From Marinobacter persicus (GTDB lineage: Bacteria; Pseudomonadota; Gammaproteobacteria; Pseudomonadales; Oleiphilaceae), in the NCBI RefSeq assembly GCF_900114155.1, contig NZ_FOSC01000012.1, positions 62,001 to 126,000 of the forward strand: a stretch of 64,000 nt of DNA, in the 5' to 3' direction. Positions 48,832 to 58,582 of this stretch are shown here, piece after piece. The notes beneath the pieces are model-generated. The model did not search any database and was not told where the DNA came from. It saw nothing but the letters and a program-made list of their open reading frames with translations. Every line of letters begins with the position of its first letter. The stretch's first letter is position 1. A program made the translations under genes and the position numbers.

Positions 48832-49794
48832 ATGACCATCCGCCTGGGTATTGTGATGGACCCCATCGAGGACATCCACTTCAAGAAAGACAGCTCGCTG
48901 GCCATGTTGCTGGCGGCCCAGAAGCGCGGCTGGGAAATCGAATACATGGAGCTGCCCGACATGTACCTGGAAGGTGGCCGGGCCATGGCCCATACCCGGG
49001 CGCTGACGGTGCACAACAACCCGGAGAACTGGTTCAACTATGGTCCGGACCAGCAGCGTGCACTGGGCGACCTGGATGTCATCCTGATGCGCAAGGATCC
49101 ACCGGTTGACCGGGAGTTCCTGATGGCCACTTATATCCTGGAAGCCGCCGAACAGCAGGGCGCGCTGGTGGTCAATCCGGCCTCGACCCTGCGCGATTGC
49201 AATGAAAAGCTGTTCGCCACCCAGTTCGAGGACCTGACGCCACCGCTGCTGGTGACCCGTTCCGCCCAGCGCTTCAAGGAGTTTTATGCCAGACACGGTG
49301 ATGTCATCATGAAGCCGGTGGACGGCATGGGGGGGCGGTCGATCTTCCGGGTCAAGGAAAACGACGCCAATCTTGGCGTGATCATCGAAACCCTCACCAA
49401 CTACGGCGCCCACCAGGCCATGGCCCAGAAGTTCATTCCTGAAATCAGCGATGGCGACAAGCGCATCCTGCTTATAGAAGGCGAACCTGTGCCCTATGCC
49501 CTTGCAAGGATTCCGTCCCAGGGCGAGAATCGCGGCAATCTGGCGGCCGGAGGCCGGGGCGAAGGCCGGGAACTGACCGAGCGTGACCGTGAAATCTGTG
49601 CCCGCGTGGCGCCGGTGATCAAGGAAAAAGGGCTGATGTTTGTCGGGTTGGATGTGATCGGTGACTACCTGACTGAAATCAACGTGACCAGCCCCACCTG
49701 TATCCGTGAGCTGGATGCGGCGTTTGGTATCGATATTTCCGAGATGCTGATGGCGGCCATTGCCCGCCGGCTGGAGCAGAAAAAGAACCAGTGA
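48832..49794 (+). CDS. gshB: Glutathione synthetase
   Basis: 320 residues, ATP-grasp fold. Seen: RLGIVMDPIEDIHFKKDSSL at the start, MRKDPPVDREF, KPVDGMGGRSIFRV (ATP-binding loop), NRGNLAAGGRGE, and TEINVTSPTCIRELD near the end. Joins gamma-glutamylcysteine and glycine. Start ATG follows CAGGAGAC. First gene of a run gshB-tonB-ruvX-pyrR-pyrB-pyrC', as in Pseudomonas. Confidence 0.96.
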   Translation: MTIRLGIVMDPIEDIHFKKDSSLAMLLAAQKRGWEIEYMELPDMYLEGGRAMAHTRALTVHNNPENWFNYGPDQQRALGDLDVILMRKDPPVDREFLMATYILEAAEQQGALVVNPASTLRDCNEKLFATQFEDLTPPLLVTRSAQRFKEFYARHGDVIMKPVDGMGGRSIFRVKENDANLGVIIETLTNYGAHQAMAQKFIPEISDGDKRILLIEGEPVPYALARIPSQGENRGNLAAGGRGEGRELTERDREICARVAPVIKEKGLMFVGLDVIGDYLTEINVTSPTCIRELDAAFGIDISEMLMAAIARRLEQKKNQ

Positions 49795-49828
49795 TTGTAA
49801 CTAACCGCAGTAACACCAGGGACGGGAA

Positions 49829-50695
49829 ATGGCAGGGCAGGTAACGGATCTCGACAGGTTCTCCTTCACGCTGTTCATGGCGCTGGCGGTGCATGCCATC
49901 ATCGGTCTGGGGCTGACCTTTGCCCCGGAAGATCCGCCGGCGTCGGCCCAGACCATGGAAATCACCCTGTCGCAATTTGAGGATCAGCAGGCTCCGGATG
50001 AAGCCGATTTCCTGGCCCAGACCAACCAGCAGGGCAGCGGCACCACCGAGGAAAAGGTGGAGATGACTTCGCCGGAACCGGCCGAGATGCCGCAGCCGGA
50101 AGTGGCCGAGATACAGCCCCGGCCACAGACCACCACCGAACCCAGGCCCCGGCAGAGCCGCGAGGTGGTGCAAACCGAAGACAACGCCGACCGCCAGGTG
50201 GCCCAGCCGGAAGAACAAACCGAGCCAGACCCGGAACCCCTGCCTCGTAGCGAAAAGAAAAGCCTGATGGAGCGCAGTCTGGAAATTGCCTCGCTCGAAG
50301 CCCGCCTGGCGGACCAGCAACAGGCCTACGCCCGGCGGCCCCGGGTGGAGCAGGTAACGGCCATGCGCACACTGAGTTCCGACAATGCCTGGTATGTGCA
50401 GAACTGGGTCGACAAGGTGACCCGGGTGGGCAACCTCAATTACCCCCGGCAGGCCCGGCAGGCCGGTATCCATGGGGACTTGCGCCTGCTGGTGGCGCTG
50501 AACAAGGATGGCAGTATCCGTGAGGTGCAGATTCTGCAGTCGTCCGGCAGCTCGGTGCTGGACGATGCCGCCATTCAGATTGTGCGTATGGCGGCACCGT
50601 TTGCGCCGTTTTCGGAAAGCATGAAAGACGACTTTGACGTTCTGGAAATTATCCGCACCTGGTCGTTCCAGCGAAAAGGGCTCACCACCGGATGA
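49829..50695 (+). CDS. tonB: TonB-type energy transducer
   Basis: 288 residues. N-terminal membrane anchor (LFMALAVHAIIGLGLTF), a Pro/Glu-rich periplasmic spacer (about 60-150), and a C-terminal TonB domain (NYPRQARQAGIHGDLRLLVA, SSGSSVLDDAAIQIV, then RTWSF). No exbB/exbD nearby. Homologues at this place in Pseudomonas (TonB3) are linked to twitching motility, which fits the pil-chp neighbour. Stop overlaps the ruvX start (ATGA). Confidence 0.9.
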   Translation: MAGQVTDLDRFSFTLFMALAVHAIIGLGLTFAPEDPPASAQTMEITLSQFEDQQAPDEADFLAQTNQQGSGTTEEKVEMTSPEPAEMPQPEVAEIQPRPQTTTEPRPRQSREVVQTEDNADRQVAQPEEQTEPDPEPLPRSEKKSLMERSLEIASLEARLADQQQAYARRPRVEQVTAMRTLSSDNAWYVQNWVDKVTRVGNLNYPRQARQAGIHGDLRLLVALNKDGSIREVQILQSSGSSVLDDAAIQIVRMAAPFAPFSESMKDDFDVLEIIRTWSFQRKGLTTG

Positions 50696-51117
50696 ACGAT
50701 AGCCGCCGCATTCTCGCCTTTGATTTCGGTACCCGCCGTATCGGCGTGGCCACCGGTCAGCAGATGCTGGGTACCGGTCAGCCCCTGGCCATGATCCCGG
50801 CCCGGGATGGCATTCCCGACTGGCAGGTGATTGAGCAACTGCTGGCCGAATGGCAGCCGGATATTGTGCTGGTGGGCCTGCCGCTGAACATGGATGATAC
50901 CGAGAATGACATGTGCGCCCGTGCCCGCAAGTTCGGCAAACGGCTGCATGGCCGTTATCATGTGCCGGTGGAAATGGTGGACGAACGGCTCACCAGCTTT
51001 GAAGCCAAGGGCGAGGTGATGGCCGCCGGTGGCAGCCGGGATTTTGGCCGTCATGGCGTGGATGACCGCGCCGCGGTGTTGATACTGGAAACCTGGTGCC
51101 GGGAACAGGCCGGCTGA
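50692..51117 (+). CDS. ruvX: Holliday junction resolvase-like protein RuvX/YqgF
   Basis: 141 residues, RNase H fold: ILAFDFGTRRIGVATGQ (first catalytic Asp), IVLVGLPLNMDDTE, VEMVDERLTS (Glu) and VDDRAAVLILE (last Asp). Involved in pre-16S rRNA 5' end processing in E. coli. Four-bp overlap with tonB. In Pseudomonas an algH/yqgE gene sits between these two; here there is none. Confidence 0.93.
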   Translation: MNDSRRILAFDFGTRRIGVATGQQMLGTGQPLAMIPARDGIPDWQVIEQLLAEWQPDIVLVGLPLNMDDTENDMCARARKFGKRLHGRYHVPVEMVDERLTSFEAKGEVMAAGGSRDFGRHGVDDRAAVLILETWCREQAG

Positions 51118-51137
51118 TCCGATATAAAGAGGCTCGA

Positions 51138-51650
51138 ATGACCGCATTGTTTGATATCGACCAGTTGCTCAATGAAATGGAAACCGGCCTGCGCCGGGTC
51201 CTGGAGCAGCGCGGTGTGACCGACCCGGCCCTGATAGGTATCCGCACCGGCGGTGTCTGGCTGGCGGATGTGCTGGGCAAACGTCTGGGCATCGAGCAGC
51301 CGTTTGGTGAGCTGGATATTTCTTTCTACCGGGACGACTTCAGCCGCATAGGCCTGAACCCGAAGGTGAAACCCTCGAGCCTGCCGTTCGACACCGAAGG
51401 CCGGGACATACTGTTGATTGATGACGTGATCATGAGTGGGCGTACCATTCGCGCCGCCATGAACGAGATTTTCGATTACGGCCGGCCGGCGAGTATTACC
51501 CTGGCCACGCTGGTGGACCTGGGGGCCCGGGAATTGCCGGTTCAGCCGGATGTGGTCGGCCAGGTGCTGGAGCTCGGCGCCCACCAGCGTGTGAAGCTGC
51601 GGGGCCCGGAGCCCCTGCGTATTGAGCTTCAGGAATCCGGACAGCAATAA
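51138..51650 (+). CDS. pyrR: PyrR bifunctional regulator / uracil phosphoribosyltransferase
   Basis: About 170 residues from ATG 51138, after AAAGAGG. Type I PRTase fold: ALIGIRTGGVWLADVL, and the PRPP loop ILLIDDVIMSGRTIRAA; VDLGARELPVQPDVVG toward the end. Precedes pyrB as in Pseudomonas. Whether it binds pyr mRNA here is not shown; no attenuator-like hairpin pair is evident in the 24 bp before pyrB. Confidence 0.93.
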   Translation: MTALFDIDQLLNEMETGLRRVLEQRGVTDPALIGIRTGGVWLADVLGKRLGIEQPFGELDISFYRDDFSRIGLNPKVKPSSLPFDTEGRDILLIDDVIMSGRTIRAAMNEIFDYGRPASITLATLVDLGARELPVQPDVVGQVLELGAHQRVKLRGPEPLRIELQESGQQ

Positions 51651-51674
51651 CTCCAACACAGAAGCAGGCGTGAC

Positions 51675-52697
51675 ATGACCGCAACAGATCCCTCCCCGAA
51701 TCACCTGCAGCTGACCCGGGATGGTCAGTTGCGCCACTTTTTGACCCTCGACGGCCTTAGCCGGGAACTGCTCACCGACATACTCGACACCGCCGATTCG
51801 TTTATCGAGGTGGGCACCCGCAGCATCAAAAAAGTGCCGCTGTTACGGGGCCGTACGGTGGTGAACCTGTTTTTCGAGCCCAGCACCCGCACCCGCAGCA
51901 CCTTTGAGCTGGCCGCCAAGCGGCTATCGGCGGATGTGCTCAACCTGGACATTTCCACCTCCGCCACCTCGAAGGGTGAATCCCTTTCCGACACCCTGCT
52001 GAACCTGGAGGCCATGGCCAGCGATATGTTCGTGGTGCGTCATTCCCAAAGCGGGGCGCCACACTTCATTGCCAGCAGCGTGACCCCGGGCGTGGCCATC
52101 ATCAACGCCGGCGACGGCCGCCACTCCCACCCGACCCAGGCGATGCTCGACATGCTGACCATCCGCCAGAACAAAGGTGGATTTGAAGGGCTGAAAGTGG
52201 CGATTGTCGGCGATGTGCTGCACTCACGGGTTGCCCGTTCACAAATTCGTGCACTGAACGAGCTGGGCGTGGACGAAGTGCGCATTATCGCCCCGGGCAC
52301 CTTGCTGCCACGGGATGTGGAAGATCTGGGCTGCACCGTGGAATACGATATGAAGCGGGGTATGAAAGACCTGGATGTGGTGATCATGCTGCGCCTTCAG
52401 AACGAGCGCATGGAAGGCGCCCTGCTACCCAGCGAGCGGGAGTTCTTCCGCCTTTACGGTCTGACCGAGGACAAGCTCGCCCTGGCCAAGCCCGATTGCA
52501 TTGTCATGCATCCGGGGCCGATCAACCGGGGCGTGGAAATCGAATCGTCGGTGGCCGATGGCCCGCAATCGGTGATTCTGAGCCAGGTCACCAACGGTAT
52601 CGCCATTCGCATGGCGGTCATGTCCATGGCCATGGGGGGGCAAATGGCCGAACGTCAGTACAGGCAGACACACACCAACCAGGAGGCCCGGGCATGA
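51675..52697 (+). CDS. pyrB: Aspartate carbamoyltransferase, catalytic chain
   Basis: 340 residues. Carbamoyl-phosphate site [15 protein letters not shown] (about 55-69), [12 protein letters not shown], the aspartate-domain MLRLQNERM and [10 protein letters not shown]. Second committed step of pyrimidine synthesis. Overlaps the next gene by four bp (ATGA), consistent with forming a fixed complex with the PyrC-like protein. Confidence 0.96.
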   Translation: MTATDPSPNHLQLTRDGQLRHFLTLDGLSRELLTDILDTADSFIEVGTRSIKKVPLLRGRTVVNLFFEPSTRTRSTFELAAKRLSADVLNLDISTSATSKGESLSDTLLNLEAMASDMFVVRHSQSGAPHFIASSVTPGVAIINAGDGRHSHPTQAMLDMLTIRQNKGGFEGLKVAIVGDVLHSRVARSQIRALNELGVDEVRIIAPGTLLPRDVEDLGCTVEYDMKRGMKDLDVVIMLRLQNERMEGALLPSEREFFRLYGLTEDKLALAKPDCIVMHPGPINRGVEIESSVADGPQSVILSQVTNGIAIRMAVMSMAMGGQMAERQYRQTHTNQEARA

Positions 52698-53983
52698 GTG
52701 GCGTGAACAGCAACAGCCGGCTTGTGATTACCGGCGGTACCCTGTTTGATGGCGAAAAGGAACGGGACAATCCGGGGCTGCTGATTGCCGACGGCAAGGT
52801 GGCGGGGCTGGGTGCCCGGGTCCGGGAAAGTCATGCCGCACAGACCTTTGATGCCACCGGCTGTGTGATATCGGCCGGCTTTATTGATTTGTGCTGTAAC
52901 CTGCGCGAGCCCGGGAATGGCCAGAAGGGCAACATCGCCAGCGAGACCCGTGCGGCCGCCCATGGCGGTTTCACCACGGTGTGTGCGTCACCGGAAACTT
53001 CGCCCATCAATGACTCCGGTGCCGTTACCCACCTGATTCAGGAGCGGGCTGCATCCAGTGGTGCCGTGCGCGTGGTGCCGGTGGGTGCGGTGACCCGTGG
53101 GCTGAAAGGAGAACTGCTCAGCGATATGGCCGGGCTGAAATCCGCTGGTTGCCGGTTACTGGGTAATGGCTCGCGCAGCGTGGGTAATGCCCGCATCCTT
53201 CGCCGTTGCATGGCCTACGCCGAAACCTTCGGCCTGACCCTGATGTTCAGCCCGGAAAACCAGGCCCTGGCTGCTGATGGTTATGCTCACGATGGCCAGG
53301 TGACCACCCGTCTGGGCCTGCTGGGAATTCCGGAAGTGGCGGAAACCGCCGCCGTTGCCGAGATGCTGCTGCTGGCTGAGGAAACGGGGGTGCGTTTGCA
53401 CCTGAGCCAGCTGTCCTGCGCCCGCAGTGTCGATATGCTGGCCGAAGCCCGTCAGCGTGGCATTCCGGTGACTGCAGATGTGGCCATGCACCAACTGGCG
53501 TTCACGGAAGAATCGCTGGCCAGCTTTGACAGCCGGTTCCACGTGCGCCCGCCGCTGCGCTCGGAAGTGGACCGCCAGGCACTGATCAAAGGCGTGGAGT
53601 CCGGGGTGATTGACGCCATTGTCAGCCAGCACCTGCCCCACGATACCGCTGCCAAACAGGCACCGTTGCCGGCCACCGAGCCGGGACTGTCGAGTATCGA
53701 GAGTGTGCTGTCACTGGGCCTGGAGCTGGTTGAGCGGGGCGAGTTGTCCCGCAGCCGTCTGCTGCAGGCATTGACCACGGGTCCGGGAGCTATTGCCGGG
53801 CAATCGGCGCGGCTGGACGAAGGGGCCGAGGCGGATCTCTGTGTGTTTGACCCAGCGCAACACTGGCAGCCCTCTGTCAGCGCTTTGGTATCGGTTGGCA
53901 AGCACGCGCCGGTGCTGGACCGGTCCCTGCCCGGTCGGATGCGGCTAACGCTGGTGGCGGGTCAGGTGGCCTGGCGCGAATAA
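52694..53983 (+). CDS. pyrC': Inactive dihydroorotase homologue PyrC' (aspartate carbamoyltransferase partner)
   Basis: 429 residues from ATG 52694 overlapping the pyrB stop; GGAGG lies just upstream. Amidohydrolase fold with N-terminal [20 protein letters not shown]. Where active dihydroorotases have DLHVHLREPG, this has [10 protein letters not shown]: both metal-binding His are lost, so catalysis is unlikely. In Pseudomonas such a protein is needed to assemble an active PyrB dodecamer. Also called pyrX. An active PyrC must be encoded elsewhere. Confidence 0.9.
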   Translation: MSGVNSNSRLVITGGTLFDGEKERDNPGLLIADGKVAGLGARVRESHAAQTFDATGCVISAGFIDLCCNLREPGNGQKGNIASETRAAAHGGFTTVCASPETSPINDSGAVTHLIQERAASSGAVRVVPVGAVTRGLKGELLSDMAGLKSAGCRLLGNGSRSVGNARILRRCMAYAETFGLTLMFSPENQALAADGYAHDGQVTTRLGLLGIPEVAETAAVAEMLLLAEETGVRLHLSQLSCARSVDMLAEARQRGIPVTADVAMHQLAFTEESLASFDSRFHVRPPLRSEVDRQALIKGVESGVIDAIVSQHLPHDTAAKQAPLPATEPGLSSIESVLSLGLELVERGELSRSRLLQALTTGPGAIAGQSARLDEGAEADLCVFDPAQHWQPSVSALVSVGKHAPVLDRSLPGRMRLTLVAGQVAWRE

Positions 53984-54005
53984 GCGGAACTGATCTGTCC
54001 GCAAA

Positions 54006-54033
54006 AAGAAGGCCCGCAAATGCGGGCCTTCTT
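54006..54033. terminator. Bidirectional terminator pyrC' / hupB
   Basis: AAGAAGGCCCGCA-AA-TGCGGGCCTTCTT, 13-bp stem, 25 bp after pyrC' and four bp past the hupB stop. A/T runs are short. Confidence 0.75.
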
Positions 54034-54037
54034 GGTT

Positions 54038-54310
54038 TCAGCTGATGGCGTTTTTCAGGCCTTTGCCGGCCTTGAAGCCGACGGTTTTGCTGGCGGGAAT
54101 CTGAATTTCCTGGCCGGTTTGCGGATTGCGGCCGGTACGGGCCTCTCGCTTGCGGATATTGAAGGTGCCGAAGCCAATCAGGGTGACGTCTTCGCCACGG
54201 GCCGCTGCGGCAGATACCTGGTCGGTGAAGGCGTTGATCACTTCGCCGGCCTTGTCTTTGGTCAGACCGGTTTGCTCGGCAATGGCGGCAGCCAGTTCGG
54301 GTTTGCGCAT
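54038..54310 (-). CDS. hupB: DNA-binding protein HU (HupB type)
   Basis: 90 residues from MRKPELAAAIAEQTGLTKDK at 54310, after AGGAG. Helical dimer part, then GFGTFNIRKREARTGRNPQT (DNA-binding arm) and VGFKAGKGLK. Nucleoid-associated architectural protein. Single gene between two terminators. Confidence 0.95.
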   Translation of the reverse strand: MRKPELAAAIAEQTGLTKDKAGEVINAFTDQVSAAAARGEDVTLIGFGTFNIRKREARTGRNPQTGQEIQIPASKTVGFKAGKGLKNAIS

Positions 54311-54420
54311 GGAACTCTCCTGTGTGCGTCCTGTTGTTATCGTTTTTGATGCATCGGTCGCTGACGTTGGTGGCCAGCAACGGAGCCTAGTTTTAGCGCC
54401 CGAGCGCCGGATATGCAAAC

Positions 54421-54456
54421 AAAAAAAGCGCCGTGCGTTGCCGCAGGGCGCTTTTT
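54421..54456 (-). terminator. Rho-independent terminator of pckA
   Basis: AAAAAGCGCC ... GGGCGCTTTTT with a 13-nt loop; on the minus strand it ends in seven T, 20 bp after the pckA stop. Confidence 0.85.
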
Positions 54457-54475
54457 GTTGACTGTGCACCGGTTC

Positions 54476-56011
54476 TCAGTCGAGCTTCGGGCCAGCCTCG
54501 ACGATGGCATCGGCCACGTCGAACTTCTTGAAGTTTTCCACGAACTGACTGATCAGCTCTTCCGCCTTGGCGTCGTAGTATTCCGGGCTGGTCCAGGTGT
54601 TGCGCGGGTTCAGCAGCTCGGTGTCCACGCCCGGCACGTGCTTGGGTACGTCCAGGTTCAGGGCGTCCAGGTGCTCGGTTTCCACGTCGTCCAGATCACC
54701 GTTCTGAATGGCGGCAATGATGGCGCGGGTGGTCGGGATGCTGAAACGTTTGCCTTCGCCGTAAGGGCCGCCGGTCCAGCCGGTGTTGACCAGGAAAACC
54801 TTGCTGTTGAACTCGTCCACGCGCTTCATCAGCAGTTCGGCATAAACGCCGGCCGGGCGCGGGAAGAACGGTGCACCGAAGCAGGTGGAGAAGGTGGACT
54901 TCAGCTTGGAAGAAGAACCCATCTCGGTGGAGCCGACCAGCGCGGTGTAGCCGCTCAGGAAGTGGTAGGCGGCGGCTTCACGGCTCAGGACAGAGACCGG
55001 AGGCAGTACGCCGGTCATGTCGCAGGTCAGGAAGATGATGTGCGACGGCTCGCCGGCGCGGTTTTCCTCAACACGCTTCTCGACATGCTCCAGCGGGTAA
55101 GCGCAACGGGAGTTTTCAGTCAGTGAGGTGTCGGTGTAGTCCGGCACGCGGGTGTCCGGGTCGATCACCACGTTTTCCACGATGGCGCCGAAGCGGATGG
55201 CGTCCCAGATGATCGGCTCATTCTTGCGGCTCAGGTCGATGCACTTGGCGTAGCAGCCGCCTTCGATGTTGAACACGGTGCCCGGGCCCCAGCCGTGCTC
55301 GTCATCACCGATCAGGTAACGGTGAGGGTCGGCCGACAGGGTGGTCTTGCCGGTGCCGGACAGGCCGAAGAACAGGCAGGTCTCGCCGGTTTCGCTGACG
55401 TTGGCCGAGCAGTGCATCGGCAGTACGTCTTTTTCCGGCAGCAGGAAGTTCTGAACCGAGAACATCGCCTTTTTCATTTCGCCGGCGTAATGCATACCAG
55501 CCAGCAGAACCTTGCGCTTGGCAAAGTTGATCATCACCGTGCCGTTCGAGTTGGTGCCGTCCCGATCGGGTACGCACTCGAAGTTGGCGGCATTGAGAAT
55601 CTGCCATTCCTGCTTGTCAGAGGGGTTGTAGGTTTCCGGGCGGATAAACAGGTTCTGGCCGAACAGGTTCTGCCAGGCGGTCTCGGTGGTCATTTTCACC
55701 GGCAGGTAGTGTTCGGGGTCGGAACCGACGTGGACGTGAGAAACAAAAGAATCCTGTTCAGCAATGTAGGCCTCAACCCGGTCCCAGAGTGCATCGAACT
55801 TGTCGGCGTCAAACGGGCGGTTGATCGGGCCCCAGTGAATATCGTCAACGGTGCTGGGTTCTTCAACGATATAGCGGTCCATGGGGGACCGGCCGGTGCG
55901 TTCGCCGGTAGTGACTACCAGGGAACCGTTGGAAGCCAGTTGGCCTTCATTTCGTGCCAGAGCCTGCTCGACCAGTTGTGCTGTACTCAGATCAGTATAA
56001 GTGTTGCTCAC
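54476..56011 (-). CDS. pckA: Phosphoenolpyruvate carboxykinase (ATP)
   Basis: 511 residues. Start is GTG at 56011 with CGAGG six bases upstream. Kinase-1a P-loop [17 protein letters not shown] (about 220-236), followed by GDDEHGW and [25 protein letters not shown] in the C-terminal part. Converts oxaloacetate to phosphoenolpyruvate for gluconeogenesis, as needed on acetate or fatty acids. Monocistronic. Confidence 0.96.
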   Translation of the reverse strand: MSNTYTDLSTAQLVEQALARNEGQLASNGSLVVTTGERTGRSPMDRYIVEEPSTVDDIHWGPINRPFDADKFDALWDRVEAYIAEQDSFVSHVHVGSDPEHYLPVKMTTETAWQNLFGQNLFIRPETYNPSDKQEWQILNAANFECVPDRDGTNSNGTVMINFAKRKVLLAGMHYAGEMKKAMFSVQNFLLPEKDVLPMHCSANVSETGETCLFFGLSGTGKTTLSADPHRYLIGDDEHGWGPGTVFNIEGGCYAKCIDLSRKNEPIIWDAIRFGAIVENVVIDPDTRVPDYTDTSLTENSRCAYPLEHVEKRVEENRAGEPSHIIFLTCDMTGVLPPVSVLSREAAAYHFLSGYTALVGSTEMGSSSKLKSTFSTCFGAPFFPRPAGVYAELLMKRVDEFNSKVFLVNTGWTGGPYGEGKRFSIPTTRAIIAAIQNGDLDDVETEHLDALNLDVPKHVPGVDTELLNPRNTWTSPEYYDAKAEELISQFVENFKKFDVADAIVEAGPKLD

Positions 56012-56083
56012 TTCGACCTCGCCCTCGGGATGTCTTGATTCAGGCGCGCTATTATGCCAGAAGCGCGGGTGAATAGTAAAAAG

Positions 56084-56941
56084 TCAGTGTAACGTATGTC
56101 CGGTGAAAAGATGATCAATGTCATTTCTATCGAACTGATAGTTTGCATGGCAGAACTGGCAGTCCATGGTGATGCTGCCCTGTTCATCGAGAATGCTGTA
56201 ACACTCGTCCCGCCCGACGGATTCCAGTGCCGCAAGGGTCCGTTCCCGTGAACAGCTGCAATGGAAGGCCACCGGCTCCGGCTCGAACAGGCGCACGGTT
56301 TCTTCGTGGAACAGACGGTGCAGCAGGGTTTCACTGTCCAGCTGCAACAGCTCATCGGCCTGAACGGTGGACGCCAGGTGCTCTACCCGGTTCCACAGCT
56401 CGTCATCCTCTTCGGTGTGGCCCGGCAGGCGTTGCAACAGCAAACCGGCCGCGCCTTCGTCATTGGCGAACAGGAATAATCGCGTGGCGATTTGCTCCGA
56501 ACGTTCGAAATATTCTTCAAGGCAGCCGGCCAGGGTGTCGGCCTCGCGGGGCACAACGCCCTGGTAGCGGTGGCCCTGCTCCGGCGTGATGGTAATGGCC
56601 ATGCGGCTCTGACCCAGCAATTCGTGCAGGTTCTTGTCACCACTGATGGCCTGTTCCTCGAAACGGGCAATGCCGCGAATGTGGCGGTTGTGGGTGCATT
56701 CGGTCATCAGGGTGGTCAGTGGGCCCTCGCCGGCGGCCTGCAGTGATAGGGAGCCGTGAAATTTCAGGGTGCTGCTGAGTAACACGCTGGCGGCCAGGGA
56801 TTCGCCCAGCAACTGGCGGACCGACTCCGGGTAGGGCGCCTGGCCAATGATGGTCTGGTAGCTCTCGCCCAGTTGCACCCAGGCACCCCGAACCTGGCTG
56901 TCTTCGAAGATAAAACGCTGGAACTGATCTCGGGATGCCAT
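56084..56941 (-). CDS. hslO: Redox-regulated chaperone Hsp33
   Basis: 285 residues from MASRDQFQRF at 56941 (AGGAG seven bases upstream; longer in-frame starts at 56974 and 56965 are less likely). C-terminal redox switch with four zinc-binding Cys: FHCSCSRER and MDCQFCHANY. Chaperone activated by disulfide formation under oxidative heat stress. Follows hslR by 13 bp, same order as the E. coli yrfG-hslR-hslO operon. Confidence 0.95.
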   Translation of the reverse strand: MASRDQFQRFIFEDSQVRGAWVQLGESYQTIIGQAPYPESVRQLLGESLAASVLLSSTLKFHGSLSLQAAGEGPLTTLMTECTHNRHIRGIARFEEQAISGDKNLHELLGQSRMAITITPEQGHRYQGVVPREADTLAGCLEEYFERSEQIATRLFLFANDEGAAGLLLQRLPGHTEEDDELWNRVEHLASTVQADELLQLDSETLLHRLFHEETVRLFEPEPVAFHCSCSRERTLAALESVGRDECYSILDEQGSITMDCQFCHANYQFDRNDIDHLFTGHTLH

Positions 56942-56954
56942 GGTATCTCCTGTT

Positions 56955-57359
56955 CTAAAGGCCATTCTGTTCACGGAACCGCCGGATATCCCGGCGGGCT
57001 TTCTTGGTGGGACGGCGGGCCGGCGGCAGTTGGGCGGCCTGCATGGTTTTGCGTTGCCAGGCCAGCTCTTCGCGGCGTTTTACGCTGTCTTCGGTTTCGT
57101 GATAAAGCGTCTGGGCTTCCGGGGCGCTCCGGCGTTTGTCGCTCAGAGCGTCCACGATCACAATTTTTTCCTGCCAACCCAGCCGCAAGGTGACTTTGGC
57201 ACCAACCTCGACGATCTTGCCGGGTTTGCTGCGCTGGCCGTTGTAGTGCACCTTCCCGCCCTCAATGGCCTCTTTTGCCAGGGACCGGGTTTTATAGAAG
57301 CGCGCGGCCCACAGCCACTTGTCCAGGCGGATTTTTGTGTCGTCGCTGGTGCTTGCCAT
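56955..57359 (-). CDS. hslR: Heat-shock protein 15 (S4-domain, HslR)
   Basis: 134 residues. S4 RNA-binding domain at the N-terminus (IRLDKWLWAARFYKTRSLAK, EGGKVHYNGQRSKPG) and a basic C-terminal tail (RRPTKKARRDIRRFRE). Binds stalled 50S subunits carrying nascent chains. Six bp after yrfG. Confidence 0.94.
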   Translation of the reverse strand: MASTSDDTKIRLDKWLWAARFYKTRSLAKEAIEGGKVHYNGQRSKPGKIVEVGAKVTLRLGWQEKIVIVDALSDKRRSAPEAQTLYHETEDSVKRREELAWQRKTMQAAQLPPARRPTKKARRDIRRFREQNGL

Positions 57360-57365
57360 AATGCC

Positions 57366-58061
57366 TTAAACCCGTGTGCTGCCCTTTGCCGGTGCCAGGC
57401 ACCGCAGGGCCGGCAGAATTTCGTCGAAATGGTGAATGCCCGGGATCTCTGCGTGGGGCTCCCGGGCGGGTTGCCGGCTGTCTGGAGCCAGAACCGCCAG
57501 GCACTGGCGGATGCCGGCATCCCGGGCGCTTTCAAGCACCGGAAAGCTGTCGTCCACCATCAGGGTGCGGTCGTGCCGGTAACGGGTGCGGGTCGCCAGG
57601 GCCTGCCAGAATTCGCGGTCTTCCTTGGGTTTGTCCAGGTCGTGGCTGGAAACAATGTCGTCCACGTGCCGGTCCAGCCCTGTGCGCTGGAGTTTCAGGG
57701 CCAGAGGGTCGGGGTGGCAGTTGGTGACGATGACCGATTTCAGGCCGCCCTTGCGCAGTGACTGCAGGAATTCGGGAACGTGAGGCCGGTAGCCAATCCG
57801 GTCACCCACCTCAGCCTTGAGGCGTGTAATGTCCAGCGATAGCCGATCACTCCAGTAGTCAGTGCAATACCAGTTGAGCGAGCCCCGTTCAGCCATGATC
57901 ATCGGAATCAGGGTGTCTTTGGCCTGTTGCGGGTGCAGGTCGTGGTGTTCGGCGTAGCGTTTGGGCAGATGTTCGAGCCAGAAGTGGTTGTCGAAATGCA
58001 GATCCAGCAAGGTGCCGTCCATGTCGAGGAACACGGTATCCAGCGTTGACCAGTCAACCAT
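57366..58061 (-). CDS. yrfG: HAD-family GMP/IMP nucleotidase YrfG
   Basis: 231 residues. HAD motifs: FLDMDGTLLDLHFDNHFW (catalytic Asp pair), SVIVTNCHPDPLALK, KPKEDREFW and LMVDDSFPVLESARDAG. The layout and linkage to hslR-hslO match E. coli YrfG, a purine nucleotidase. Start ATG lies between a terminator hairpin and the gene, so its promoter is probably very close. Confidence 0.9.
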   Translation of the reverse strand: MVDWSTLDTVFLDMDGTLLDLHFDNHFWLEHLPKRYAEHHDLHPQQAKDTLIPMIMAERGSLNWYCTDYWSDRLSLDITRLKAEVGDRIGYRPHVPEFLQSLRKGGLKSVIVTNCHPDPLALKLQRTGLDRHVDDIVSSHDLDKPKEDREFWQALATRTRYRHDRTLMVDDSFPVLESARDAGIRQCLAVLAPDSRQPAREPHAEIPGIHHFDEILPALRCLAPAKGSTRV

Positions 58062-58069
58062 AACGAAAA

Positions 58070-58098
58070 GCAGCCTGAAAGAATTTGCTTCAGGCTGC
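58070..58098 (-). terminator. Terminator of the small exported protein gene
   Basis: GCAGCCTGAA ... TTCAGGCTGC, ten-bp stem, nine-nt loop, followed on the minus strand by TTTTCG. It lies 54 bp beyond the stop at 58152. Confidence 0.75.
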
Positions 58099-58151
58099 CT
58101 CAGATTGTCGCTACAGGCAAGACGGGATAATACGGACCCGCCAGTGCCGGT

Positions 58152-58484
58152 TCAGTCCTGACTCTGTTCCACCGGTGGCGCTTTACGGCCGGAACGGGTG
58201 CAACCAAGGCAGCGCACGAACGTGGCCTTGGCGGGCTCGCCGACCAGTACCCGGCCGGCCTCCTTGGCATTGCCGCCAAGTGCGGCGAACGGCACCGACA
58301 CCACGTAAACCGCGCTACCAACAATGGTGGTAGCCAGCAGGACCGGGCGCAGCAACAGGGCGTCGGTGGTCATCGCCAGGGCCGATGGGCTTTCATCGAC
58401 GGCCTGGGCGTGGCTGGCGGAGGAAAAGGCCAGCAGGCAGGCAGCAACGGTGGCGATCAGAATGTGGGAAATCTTGCGGGTCAT
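58152..58484 (-). CDS. Small exported or membrane protein of unknown function
   Basis: About 110 residues from MTRKISHILIATVAACLLAF at 58484, after AAGGAGAG. Signal peptide ending near SSASHAQA, a central hydrophobic segment (LLRPVLLATTIVGSAVYVVSV), a Gly/Ala-rich stretch, and a Cys pair in VRCLGCTRSG. Similar proteins in Pseudomonas relatives are labelled multidrug transporter, which such a short chain hardly supports. Own terminator, so a single-gene unit. Confidence 0.75.
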   Translation of the reverse strand: MTRKISHILIATVAACLLAFSSASHAQAVDESPSALAMTTDALLLRPVLLATTIVGSAVYVVSVPFAALGGNAKEAGRVLVGEPAKATFVRCLGCTRSGRKAPPVEQSQD

Positions 58485-58582
58485 GTTCAGTCTCTCCTTG
58501 TCCTGCATTAACTATGAATCATATTGTCTCAATTTCAAACGGTTTTTCGTCTGACCGGCGTCACGGTTCCGGCGAAAACCCG

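Noticed and set aside
51650..51675. PyrR-type attenuator between pyrR and pyrB
   Set aside because: The gap is only 24 bp and shows no competing hairpins.
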